A stretch of 64,000 nt of DNA from Onthophagus taurus (taxonomy: Eukaryota; Arthropoda; Insecta; Coleoptera; Scarabaeidae), in assembly GCF_036711975.1 (NCBI RefSeq), contig NC_091967.1, positions 18,476,001 through 18,540,000 of the forward strand, given 5' to 3'. The translations under genes and the position numbers were made by a program. Shown here piece by piece: positions 23,242 to 34,629 of this stretch. The stretch's first letter is position 1, and every line of letters begins with the position of its first letter. The notes beneath the pieces were generated by a model. The model was not told the DNA's origin. It searched no databases and saw nothing but the letters and a program-made list of their open reading frames with translations.

Positions 23242-24899
23242 AAACATTAATAAGTAGCTTCCAATAAATTTCTACCTATTTCCAAATGATATTCAAGTAT
23301 TTCCAAATATTTCAACAATTTCAAAAATTTTTCAAAAGATGTCTAAAATTTAATTAAATGCATCGGTATTTCCTATTGCTTGTTTAAAATTTCTAAGGGA
23401 TTTGAAATTTGCTCCCGATACATCTGAATATTCAAAGACTCCGAAGAATATATGAGGTTTAGTAATACGTTTATTTGTTGAATAGAAGATTTTATGAAAT
23501 ATTCGGAATAGATGTCTGTGGATTTCCAGAGAAGTAGTAATTCTAGAAGTTTCCGGGATATTTCTATTTGAGATACATCTGAATTTTCAAGTTTCTTTCT
23601 TGGAATATATCTAAGTAGTAGAAAGATAATCCAAATCTTTCCTGAGAATTTTAGGGATTCCCTAGTATTTCAGAGGATTTTAAATTAATTTCTTTAATAG
23701 GGTTTCTGGAACTTATTGGAGATGAATCAGTATTTACGAGGCCTATCAGAGTATTTAGAGGAATTTATATCGAGAAGGCTCTATATGAATAAGTTAATTA
23801 CATACTGATACGACCAAGATCTGTATACAGGGTGATTTATTAGCTCACCGTCAAACTTTGACATATGATAACTAATCCAATTACCAAAAATTTTAATTTT
23901 TATATATGGTTTTGAACTGATCTGGACAATAAATGATACTTAATGGAAGTCGCATCACAGCTGAGAACCAAGGACAGATCCATCCCTGCTCTTGAAGAAG
24001 AATCACGTCACAGAAATAGTGGTCGCTCACGAATTTGAAAGTATAATATTGCTAAGAGTAATGTTAAGACTACGTTTACACGAACACTTCGATAGTGACG
24101 TAGCGGTATGCTCGCTGAAGACTAGGAGCATCTACATAAGCTAATAAAAGCAACGTAGGTACAATCCATGACCGCATGTCGAGTCTCGATACTTCAGATA
24201 AGTGGAGTCTTCAGTTATCGAATTTGTTTGTACCATCTTGCGTTCCACACACGCTCGTGTAAACGACACCGCTTGATGAAATATACAGGTGTGCCAATCT
24301 ACCGTGGACATGGAGTTACCACGTATATATGTATAGTATTCTTCAAAACATCTCACCCGGTTTTAAATTAATTTGGTCCAAATATGAAAATAATTTGAAA
24401 GTAAGAACTTAATATACCCTTTCCATACTGAATGAAGAATATCAACAGATTTGTTGTAGGGTGGTTGAGGATTTTCAAAGTCTTGATTATTTAGTAACCT
24501 GATAAGTCAATAAAATTTAAAAACAAAACTCGTCTCTATCCCTCTCGAGTTAAGCTTTAATAGTTACAGTAACACTCCTTAAAGTTGATGCAGAGTAATC
24601 TCAGAGGACATCTCGAAATCCATCAAAAAATGGAAAATAAATGTATTCTCTTTCTTCCTACACTATTTAATAATCTTCTACACCATCTGATACTTAATCT
24701 CATACAATCAGCTACTTCCGTTTAATGAGATGTGACACCACACTATTCTAAATTGATTCGTTCACGATTTTTATATCATTCTTCTTTCCAAATTGCAACT
24801 CGTATTGACCTACATATTGGGCGATTTTTTTTACTCAATTTGTTGTAAAAATAAAATATAAAATATTCCTTTGATATTTTATCTGGTGGAAGCACAGAA
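23242..24899. other. Intergenic; includes an inverted pair GTTTACACGA / TCGTGTAAAC
   Basis: No gene is recognised. The inverted pair (about 24073-24082 and 24255-24264) could be the ends of a small decayed DNA transposon, but target duplications were not identified. From 23250 to 23800 the sequence is a low-complexity series of TTTCCAAAT/TTTCTGAGA-like words. Confidence 0.35.
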
Positions 24900-25790
24900 C
24901 ATTACAACACTTTGTACGTAGGAAAGCACCTAGGCCAGAACAAAAACCCTTCTGCAGTCTCTCCGACTACATCAACCAGCCTAAGGAATTTCCGAAGGCT
25001 AGGATACAGCTCAGAGGTGTGTTCCTGATGCCATCCGTGCTCGGCCATTCCTCTCCGAAGTCTCCCATTCTGAGGTCTTGCAGAGTGGAGCAGTCACACA
25101 CGATGTGTCGAACCGTCTCCACGCTCTCTTCACAAAAGCGACAGAGAGGACTAACAGCATGCTTGAGGTTAAAAAGATGCTTGTTTACCTTAAAGTCACC
25201 CGTGACGAGTACCGTTACATTTCATAGAGCATTTCTACCAAGCCTTACGAAAGACAAGGTTGCCGCTGCTAAGGGATAACGTAACACTTCCTTAGACAGA
25301 TGGCAGCCCTTAACCCTGTCCCACCAGTTCATAAACCTTTTGTGGGTAAAATATTTAATTATCTCAATCTGAGTTGATAAGGACGGAGCGATTATCGGTT
25401 CAGGCGCAGAGAGCGCTCGCTTGGCAGCCCTTTTGGCAAGTCTATCATCGTGCTTCTTACCTGAACAAGTCGAGTGTCCTTTTGTCCTTTGAAGTATAAC
25501 ACAGTTATGCACTACGGCCTTCTCCAATGTCAGATGCCAACCCATAACAAGTTCTGAGGTATTTGCTATTCTACTCAGGGCTAAAATAGCTTGTTTACTG
25601 TGAGTGTAAATTGTGAAAGTCTTACCATCCAAGTTGGATCTGACAATAACGTCAGCGGCAAACTGTATGGCGATTAACTCCGCTGTATGACGGTGGTACT
25701 TTTACCTAGAGATACGTGGAGTCCGAGATCATACGAGAAGACTATACCATCCGTATAGATTTTAAGGCTGTTTTTTACCTCTACTTCTGT
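24900..25790 (-). mobile_element. 5'-truncated non-LTR retrotransposon, RNase H plus C-terminal tail, degenerate
   Basis: Minus-strand blocks are IYTDG (25765), AELIAIQFAADVI, FTIYTHSKQAILAL, KGHSTCSGKKHDDRLAKRA and, after an in-frame TGA near 25220, LVTGDFKVNKHLFNL and CRFCEESVETVRHIVCDC. This is an RNase H1-type domain followed by the CxxC-H-C tail of I/R1-group elements. It is a different family from the copy at 22558-23241. A frameshift near 25690 and the stop make it inactive. Confidence 0.82.
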
Positions 25791-28661
25791 ACAACTTGGA
25801 TTACAACACTTTATTATAACTACAATTTAGGTTGAATACAATTCCAAAAAGAAATAAATATAATAATAAGATTATTTAAAAAAGAAAGCTTTAAAATAAA
25901 TTAAAGAGCGTTAATAGATACGTTGATAAAGTGAATACTAATAAATAAAATAAATCGGATAAGAAAATAAGAGAATATTAATATTTTAAGGCAATGACTA
26001 TGTGACTGCAGCATTACCCACACTGTAATGGCAATAAATATAAGCTTTAATGGGACAAAACTAGTTATCTCTGGTCATTAACCGAGCAGATGCCGCACGA
26101 AGCTTATGGCAATGAGCATACCTTTGACCTCCACTCAACCACCACACAAGATAAGTAATAACGACAACACAATAAAACTTTAATAGTTTCATTAATTTGC
26201 AGAGTGATCAATAAAAAAAATTGAAAACCACATCAAAAATCTTAATCTTCACCTCAATAAAATGGGGTTTAATATATTGGTATCTAAGGGTTTTAGTGTG
26301 GGGCCATACGAAAAGATGTATGCGGTAGTAAATATTCCGGCCCGCTCATATATTAAAAGAGATATATCTATGGGTGAAAGCCGAATGGCGACCGGCACAC
26401 CGGAAGTGTGTTTTATTGCACCCCTAACAATTTTCCGACACACCATCCGCTCTCGTACACTTATTTATCTCCCTTCCCACGTGTCTGTTAAAAATAGGGA
26501 GTTCAAACTCTGTATTGCCTCCGGACGCAAAAAAATTAACTAAAAATTCGATAATTATCTTTCGAAAGTTTTAATTTGTACAATGTTCATTGAGAATTCC
26601 GTTAAATTTAGTTAAAAAAGGATAATCAACTCTGTGTGTTTTGATATGAGCAAAATTCGTATAGTACGTGTTTACCGCATTTTTATATCAATGTTTTGTT
26701 TTTGGCGCAGCGTGCCAAAAACGAGATCGGCATGGGACCATCGTTTGTGCGGCATAAAAACAAATTAGCCCAATTATGCAATAAATAAACCAGACTGGAA
26801 GTGGACCGGTTTTTAATAATAGATATCCAATAAATCAGTGGTCGCAGTGGATACGCTTTGTTGTATGTGTGTTTTTCTGTAAAGGGCATGTGTGCGAAAC
26901 CGTTGCGCCAATACCGTTAGTAAAAACGAAATTTATGAAAAACGCGAAAAACAACACACAAAAAAAAAGCTCATATAACGGTATACCGACAAAATGGACT
27001 ACTACCACTAGTTATGGATTTTGAACTGACGTACAGGTGTGCAATGGTGCGGTAAGCTCGAATATTGCTATCATTTTACATTACAGAAAATCCCTTCGGA
27101 AAAGTTATGCATTTGTGGGTTGGTTTCATGTCAACTTTGCTAAATAAAATTGAAATTGAAATATATATTCACCACAAAACATAATATGACTCACTAATAC
27201 ATTTACATAAACCCTCCATCAAACTTAAATTTTTCCCGGGCCACTTCGTTATCAACCTCTGAAGAGTCTCTTATTCAGAAGGATTTAAGGACAATTTTCA
27301 CTCCCCTCAAAGAACATTATTTCAAGGGTCATTAGTCGGTGTCTATAATTTGACAATAAAACTCGATTATCGAAGATAAGTCGTCCTTACCATTCCCCGA
27401 CGTTTTTCCGGTAGGGGGTCACCGTTGTATTAGGGGAGAACGAGAAAATATGTCATTACGTTTTACCTCCAGCAAGGAGATGGAGGCAAAAACGAAAACG
27501 AACCCGACTCTCTTGCCGTCTTTTCTACTTACACCAAGTGTTTACGAAGGCATCTGAAGGCTTACAGCGTTCTTAAGACCTTTAGCAACAGCCCGGAGGG
27601 GCTTCGGTATGCTACGACACGTCACCTTATTAGTATCATTTGTCTTGCCACTTTATGGAAACGTGAGAAGTAAATTTTCTCGTTTTATAAGGAGTAAAAC
27701 CCCACTTTTTTCTTAAATAAAACAAATGGTCCATTAATTAAAACTAAACCTTTAACATTTTTTAATATGTTAAAAAGGTTATTGCATAATCTGTTGTACC
27801 ATCCAATATTTGAAAATTGGAAAAAGCATAATACATATTAATCTGAAATGTCCGACATCGCGGAGTACCGGGTTCTATATTTGTGTAAAATGCAGAATGG
27901 AAATGAAAAATTTTCAACCGGAGTAATGGATTACGCAAAACGGGAGTAAAACGTCAGCACTAATTAAACTTCCACGCGTCGGTTCATTTTTACGTATACG
28001 GTACCGTTCAATTGAAACTGCGGCCACACACACATTCAACGAGAGTAAATAGGTGACAGCTGTTGTGTGGCTATTCGATCATCCTAAAATCCAATCAACC
28101 TGCCCTCCGATCGCAAACAATTATTACTGGGTCGACGATGAACATCAACATTAATAATACCATTTTATTGATATTACAGCACCTAACTGTACCCACATTA
28201 TCATCATCATATGGTATTTTATAGTCAATATGGAATTGATAATAAAGGTAATCTATCTGTGCTGTAGATAGTATGGTGTGGCATAAAATGTAGCAGTTGG
28301 TCGTAAGCCAACCTCGGCTTAATCAGACGATATGATAAATTCTTCACTCTCCCTCTTTACTTGTCCCTTAATGAACGTCTGACAGTCATTTTTTATCTTT
28401 TAGTATAAAATGTAGTTAAGTAAGGAAAGAAGAGCTTTGGTAATTAACCAAAGCACAAAAAAAATCAAATTCAGGCTCATTTTATTGTGACTAAATAATC
28501 ATAAACGCCAACTGACAACCTTAATTCGTTTCATCATAATTTCGCAAACGTTAATATTTATATCCACCATTCGAATAGAAGATAGCCTGTAAGTAATTAT
28601 TGGGTATATCGAAGAGTCCATTCGAACTTGCAGTGTAACAAGACGTAGTATCAAAACATCT
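25791..28661. other. Intergenic, no gene recognised
   Basis: 2.9 kb. A 93-codon plus-strand frame at 26262 and a 68-codon minus-strand frame at 26683 have no recognisable motif. No splice-linked exons were found. Confidence 0.4.
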
Positions 28662-28713
28662 AGGTGTCAGATTGAATGTCAAGCAAACTGTCTTGACATT
28701 TAATCTGACACCT
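28662..28713. repeat. Near-perfect 22-bp hairpin
   Basis: AGGTGTCAGATTGAATGTCAAG and CTTGACATTTAATCTGACACCT pair with one mismatch around an 8-base loop. Flanking bases do not extend the stem, which makes it short for an animal microRNA precursor. It could be a solo foldback. Confidence 0.8.
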
Positions 28714-28734
28714 TTTTCAAAATCTTTCAATAAC

Positions 28735-29215
28735 CTCGACGCAAAACAGGCTAAAAAATGAACAAAGAGACGATGCAGAGTGGAGCAAGACTAAAAAGAA
28801 GCCGGTAATAGAAGAAAAACATTGAACAGATACTGGAAAGAGCAAGAAGAAATGGGCCAGAGAGGAAGGAATCTCGAAAGAGACTAAAATAAATTGTAAC
28901 AGCAAGAAGACTACTAGAGATAGAAGAAAGTAGATGAACAGAAACAAGAAAGAGGAGATTGCGACAGGACAGATATGAAAGAGATTGGTAACAGAAAAAG
29001 GAAATTCAACAGAGGCTGGAAAGACAAAGAAACCGGGGCGAGTAAAGAGGAACTAGAAAGTAACGTAAAAACTATTAAGAAAGCAACAAGACAGAAAAGA
29101 CAATGTCCAGAAAGAGACTCTGCGAAAGAAAGGAAGACTAGAAAGAGAGCAGTAGTAGAAAAAAGATACTGAAGAGAGACTGGGAAGAGCAAAAACAGGT
29201 TTTGCAGAGATTATC
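28735..29215 (-). repeat. Purine-rich degenerate satellite, unit about 85 bp
   Basis: On the plus strand, units such as CCGGTAATAGAAGAAAAACA...GATACTGGAAAGAGC... and TTGGTAACAGAAAAAGGAAA...GGCTGGAAAGACAAAG... recur about every 85 bp with heavy divergence. The complement matches the pyrimidine-rich array at 56570-57610. Long open frames on both strands here are compositional artefacts. Confidence 0.6.
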
Positions 29216-31351
29216 CACGTTTTATTTATGGTATTAAGCGTAGAAAATACATTATGACGCAGAATTCTCTGTGACTAACATGCAAAGTTATTCAACTCAG
29301 TGTATCCTCCAACCATTACTTCAGTGATAAATTGGTGTTACTGTTATCTAACTTGTACTGTCTTCTCGTAATTCTAATGGGGTCACCAAAATATTTAGTG
29401 TCTTCAAATCTTCACCTATAACATACTTAGAAGATAAATACCATATTATGCTAAAGAATATATGAATATGCTACGTGTCAGTGACTCCTACTGAAAAGTA
29501 TTTCCAGTCATGTTTTTCATGATGTTCCATTACTTTGCTCACATTTTAACAGATTATTTCATTAGCCTCGTGAGCATGCACTAACCTTCGACGAGACAAA
29601 AACAGAAAAGCTAAGGCTGCTTGAAGTTGTAGCAGTAATTCTGAAGATTCTTGTGTATCGGTACATTTATTAAACTAACTGCTTACAATTAGAACACTTT
29701 GTATCTGAGTACAAATTAAATATATGTATAATAATGAGAAAAATAGAGTCTTCATCACATTAATTATCGATATGCCACATAGTTAATTATGATCCCTTCA
29801 ATTTAACATACCTTAATAATATTATGTCTGCCATGTCTATGAAACAATTAACATCATCTCCTCCGGATCTCTCGACTGTTCCATTTCCAATTATTCTGTA
29901 TTCACGACATTAATACAGTATTACCATCGCATAGCAGTAATACGATTTCACTCGAATCAGCCGCCATTGGTTTCAATACTATAATATAGACACAAAAGGA
30001 TATGGATAGTATATAACGTCACCATTACTATAAAATATCTCAATACCATATAGCATCTAAAAACGTATTCTCAACGTAAAACCATCGTAAAACGGAGGTT
30101 GTATTTTACGCGTGATCGTAAATTATTTAATCAGACGATCGACGATTATGCACAGCATAAAGGGCTACTAAAATGGGCCGACCCTTTCAACCCCTTCAGG
30201 CAAATGTTAAACCAAATGATGTCATCGATGGGTGGACCGCCGTAAAACGAATTTTGCGGGTAGTCTGATCTAAATAAGCAATTCAAATTAAGGGATAATT
30301 TCGGGACAAATATCTTTTAACTAAAAAGAAACAATTAATTTGATTTAGATCAATTTGTGTGAAAATCATATTCTTCTTATTTTTTCACTCCACCAAAGAA
30401 TAACGACTTTTTTTTATATAAAGTGAAATATATGCGTCGCACTTAACGAAGCCGGTGTGCAAATGAAGACATGAGAACAAAAGCGGTAGCTGGATGAGTA
30501 GATGGATGGAAAATCAAAAAGAATTTGAAAAAATAAAAGAGTCATCCACGTGTGATGATCACGTTTTTTTTTACTTTGGGAAAAGGGGGAAAATAAAAAT
30601 GTAGGCCGCTATCTGCAATTCTAATCGTATCAAAATAACGAATGAAAGAAGAACAAAGTCCAGCATCGACTATTGTTTTTGTGCTTAATGTATTTCGGTG
30701 GGGTTGACTTTCAAAAAAAGAATTGAATTCGTTTTTATTATTTAATTTGGAGTATTATTATCTTAAAATCAATGTGGCGTTGTAAGCTTGAGTATTAAGA
30801 GTTGATTGAAATCTCGAGTTTAAACTGATTTGAATCTGGGAATTCGCGTGCATATTTACCGAACCCTTCAGTTCACTTGTTCGGGACGTATTATGTACTT
30901 ATTGGGGGTTCGGTTTCATTTCCGGCAGATTTTTTCAAAACCTCCCGAACGATGGACCACATTTGCAAATTGATCCCTGCTCTTATCTTAAATAGATTCA
31001 AAGCCCTTCAATATGTTTGATTTTGCTTTATACGAAAAAAAGTTATCATGCAATTTAACGATGAATTTAACGTTCAATGGAATTTATATTAATTTTCAAT
31101 AACAAATTGAAAACAAGTTGAACAAACAAATTGAAACAAAACAAGACAAAAATATTAATCAAAATCAGTATCAACGAATTAAATTATAAATTAATAAAGG
31201 TTAATAGAAGTTTATTTAATTAAGATTATTAAATTTAGTTTACAATTAATAAAAGGTTATTTAAAATTATGATAAACATTGAGCTTAAAGTAAACAAATT
31301 AAACGAGATTATAGCTTTAAGTTATAATTTATATAGATTCAATTCAAACAA
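29216..31351. other. Intergenic, no gene recognised
   Basis: 2.1 kb of AT-rich DNA with scattered CpG patches (30060-30260). No exon, RNA gene or element could be supported. Confidence 0.4.
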
Positions 31352-31416
31352 TTATTTGAATAACATATTTATTTGAATAACATATTTATTTGAATAACAT
31401 ATTTATTTGAATAGTG
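31352..31416 (+). repeat. Tandem repeat, 17-bp unit, about 4 copies
   Basis: TTATTTGAATAACATAT-type units follow one another; the last copies are identical. Confidence 0.9.
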
Positions 31417-31544
31417 GATAAATACAAGTACGAAGGCTTTTACGGTCGGTGTTAATTAATCTAAGCTTAAAGTGTTTCTGACGAAGGTTGCAACATGGCA
31501 TCCGAAATGTTAAATTTTTTCAAAAGACGCACTGTTTAACCCGA

Positions 31545-31925
31545 AAGTTTCTAGTTCTAGATCTAGTATTAGTTCTAGTTTCAGCTTAAAGTGGATAAGT
31601 ACATTGGTAAAGTTCATACATTCACCGCCATCTTTGGGAGGTTCACTTATATTATTATGAAATGCGATAGATTTCTGTACCAACAAATTGTTGAACCATC
31701 CAATACACTCGCTTATACCGTCACACGCGGTGGACAACGATCGTTGGATAAAAGATGGCGTTGGTTAAAAGTTATTAAATTTAAAATTTATTATCCAAAT
31801 TTTCTAGTTATAGGTTTAGTGTTAGTTCTGCTTTTAGTGCAACAAAAATATACAACAACCTAGCACTGAAAACAACTAAAACTAGAATTAATTTAACACT
31901 ATCACTAGACCAAGAACTATAAACA
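31545..31925. mobile_element. Foldback repeat with TTAGTTCTAG ends, copy 1
   Basis: The ends share the word set CTAG.TTAGTTCTAG and its complement (CACTAGACCAAGAAC). The segment AGTGTTAGTTCTGCTTTTAG near 31817 and the following AATATACAACAAC closely match 60340-60390 in an intron of the DLEC1-like gene, showing a dispersed family. The boundaries are estimates. Confidence 0.5.
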
Positions 31926-32329
31926 TTTGGGTTGGGTTTAAAAGAAATATTTAAAAATAAGTTTTTATGTAAATCCGCATTTTGCACGTACCACGTTATC
32001 GATTACGCATTCCTTCAGTTTAATACCTTATATCTAGATCAGTTTAAGAATCTGGTTGTACACAATTAATTTATTTTAAGTAGACATCTTGAAGTGTCGC
32101 CCCAAGAGCACTTCTCGCACTCTGAAGCGTTTTTTCTTTAAGTGTTCCTTCCATTTGAGACATGTGTTAATCCAATAGAAAGTAACGTTGCTAGGGTTAC
32201 AAGTCACATATGTAAAGGAGGTACAAGGATGATCCCAAAAAGCTACGCTGTGGAACACCTGCATTGATGTCTTTCAAGGAATTTATGATTCCAAGAGTTG
32301 AACATTAATCTACATCAGTAAAAATCTTT

Positions 32330-32830
32330 CTAAGATTCTTCTTCCTAGATTTTATCTGGGAACCTGATGTAAAAGTTGATTGCGAAATCCAAACTGGTGG
32401 TCCGGAACCAGTTGTCTACTAATATATGAATGGTTTCAATCTCTTTAACAAAAACTTTTTAAATACCTTCGACTTCGACATGAGAAGAAGCAATGTTCGG
32501 CCAGATTAGGCAGCATCACAGCAATCCGGCCTTTGTCTGTCAGTTCATCTAATTGCGGCGTTGCATAGCAATACGATGCCTTTTCGAGGGAGTTGTTTGA
32601 ATATTTCGCCTGTGATCAAATTATATATAAAAGCCTTCTTAGGATTCAGGTTGGTATGGGTATCACTTGCCACTTTGTGCGATGATACCAACTTGATGCT
32701 CTCATTCTCTGTAATGATGCTCACTGAAAGATCAGTAGTTGGTAGATTATGTAATTTGAACATATCTTCAACATGTTTGGCAAAAGCTTCTACTTTTTGC
32801 ATAGGATCTCTGATCTCACTTAGTTGTTAA
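32330..32830 (-). pseudogene. Jockey-type reverse transcriptase fragment
   Basis: The minus-strand frame from 32822 reads IRDPMQKVEAFAKHVEDMF..., then LNPKKAFIYNLITGEIFKQL, the start of the RT domain of Jockey-type elements (NPKKAPGxDxITxxxLKxL). In another frame near 32400 it reads LVPDHQFGFRNQ, the following RT block. Internal sequence is missing and frames shift. It is inactive. Confidence 0.8.
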
Positions 32831-33890
32831 GGATGGTTTTGTTTGATAGATCACGCGACTGCTGCATTCGTCGTCTCAAGAAACGTTTTTTTTTTTTTGA
32901 GAGGTTTCTCACTTCCGTTAGGTAATTAGCTCCAATAGATTTTCTTGTCAGCACTCCTGTATTATTTCATACAGCCGTCTGGATATTTATAATAAATCGC
33001 CTTATTTGTAAATCAAACTGATTTTGTATTTTGAATCTAATTTAATTTTAACTGTCCCAGTTCGTAGTTCTGTCCTAACACAGACTTCACTTCCATGCGA
33101 ACCCTATTTTCGCTTAATGTTAAAATCTCTTCTGACACGTCCACGAAATTTGCTAACATTTTTCTGCCGATAAAGGAATCCAGCAAATAAGGAGATAAAT
33201 TCAGTTCCGTTGGCCAATTTAAAAAAATATGAACAAATTTATAAATTGATTTGGGATTTTATGTAAACAAGACTGGAGTTAAAGATAACATTGCAGTTAT
33301 TAACTGATTATTTCGTCAACAATTTTAATTTTAAAATAGACGCTGATAATATGAATAATAAAAGAGTTTTGAAATTGGAACTATTAAGTCAATATTGTTG
33401 AGATGATGTTCCTACCATTTCTTGACGGTTTCTGCAAGTTCAACTGCCAATCGTTGCAGAAATATTTTTCGAGGTGCCAGCTACATTCATAATATTATAA
33501 AAAATAGTGGTGCGTACGAGAGTATCGTTTTCGAGAGTCTTTCATGGTTTCTTGCGTCTCGTACGAGAGTCTCGCAGATGGGGCTAAAAATTAAAAGACT
33601 TCGATTCAGAAATTTGAAGATGTATACAAAGCCTATTTCCAACAGTCAGGAGGACAACGTTCGAAACTAACGGCATTGGAGGAACGAGAAGATTCTAAAG
33701 CGGAAAAGTCGGAATTTGTCAGATGTTTTGTATGCAGTAAATCCTACGCCTTCCGAAAGAGAATGGATGCAGGAGCTTCAAAAATATTATTTTATGCCTC
33801 AGTGTAATAAAGACACAGATATATTACAGATTATTACACGACTTGTCATCATTTTTGCTCTAGTATTTGTAATTAAAATTATGCCACGAC
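32831..33890. other. Intergenic, no gene recognised
   Basis: A plus-strand frame at about 33590-33820 (...IQKFEDVYKAYFQQSGGQRS...) stays open for about 75 codons. It may be a piece of an unrecognised transposon; no family is claimed. Confidence 0.35.
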
Positions 33891-34067
33891 TTAAGCTAGG
33901 TGTCCACTTGAGAGAAACTTCTGAGAGTAACTCTCAATATCTACTCTCAACCGTGTGTCCACTTGAGACTGTTTTAGCTCTCTGAGAGCTTTCTCTCATT
34001 GTCAGACAGTTCTCTCAGGACCGTGCCCACTAGTAAAATATGTCCGTGCTATGGAAAGTAAAATTCA

Positions 34068-34316
34068 ACTAGAAGACTTCACACTACTACCAAAAGACGA
34101 AATACTGTTGGTAGAAGACTAGATATTGCTGCAAAAGACTACATATTGCTAGCAGAAGACTAAGTATTGCTAATGGAAGACTAGATATTGCAAATTGAGC
34201 ACATCTTTCTTACAGAAGACTACACACTACTACTAAAAAACCAAATACTGTTAGCAGAAGACTTAATTTTACTCTCAGAAGACCAAATTATGTTGTCAGA
34301 AGACTAGATATTACCA
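34068..34316 (+). repeat. 21-bp tandem repeat, about 12 copies, inside the Harbinger-like element
   Basis: Units such as CAGAAGACTAAGTATTGCTA and CAGAAGACTAGATATTACCA recur every 21 bp (one unit is 20 bp). Read on the plus strand most units give the heptad LLxEDxI, broken by TAG/TAA in several copies and by the 20-bp unit. Confidence 0.88.
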
Positions 34317-34529
34317 ATGGTACAAATCCCATTGAAAGTTCTGTCCAATACTTGTTAAAATTGCATCTCTCGTTTCCCGATTTCTATATTCTTTAAATTT
34401 GGTATTCCAAAGAACTGAATTTTCTTCATACACTTCAATTAATTCAAATATTTCTTCTTGGGACCATTTTCTTTTAGGTGTTATCTTTAAATGTGTTATA
34501 TTGAGAAAACTCGCAGCTACTCGCAGCAA
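34311..34529 (-). pseudogene. MADF (Myb/SANT-like) domain fragment
   Basis: The frame reads PKRKWSQEEIFELIEVYEEN, then LWNTKFKEYRNRETR, matching the MADF pattern (W, LI..Y, LW......Y.+...R). The C-terminal half of the domain is missing, cut at the 21-bp repeat array. Its position inside a TTA-flanked element points to the DNA-binding accessory gene of a Harbinger transposon rather than a host gene. Confidence 0.72.
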
Positions 34530-34629
34530 AATTCGAACCGTGTTCGTTTGAGTACAAATCTCAACCTGTTCACTCTCCGAAAGTTGTTGGGGACTCTGAT
34601 AGTTACTCTTAGGTAGATACCTAGCTTTA

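Larger units (their letters stand above)
33894..34626. mobile_element. Non-autonomous PIF/Harbinger-like element with 21-bp repeats and MADF fragment
   Basis: The left terminus AGCTAGGTGTCCACTTGAGA (33894) and the reverse complement of the right terminus, AGCTAGGTATCTACCTAAGA (ending at 34626), match at most positions. Both sides are flanked by TTA (33891-33893, 34627-34629), the 3-bp target duplication typical of Harbinger elements. Inside are CTCTCA/TGAGAG subterminal motifs on the left, a 21-bp tandem array (34068-34316), and a minus-strand MADF-domain fragment. Harbinger elements carry a second gene for a MADF/Myb-like DNA-binding protein, which fits. No transposase remains. Confidence 0.75.

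Noticed and set aside
26262-26543. 93-codon plus-strand frame
   Set aside because: Starts at a plausible ATG but has no recognisable motif and no conserved context; not enough to call a gene.
28717-29192. Long hydrophobic minus-strand frames and Lys-rich plus-strand frame
   Set aside because: Artefacts of the purine/pyrimidine satellite; no conserved protein pattern.
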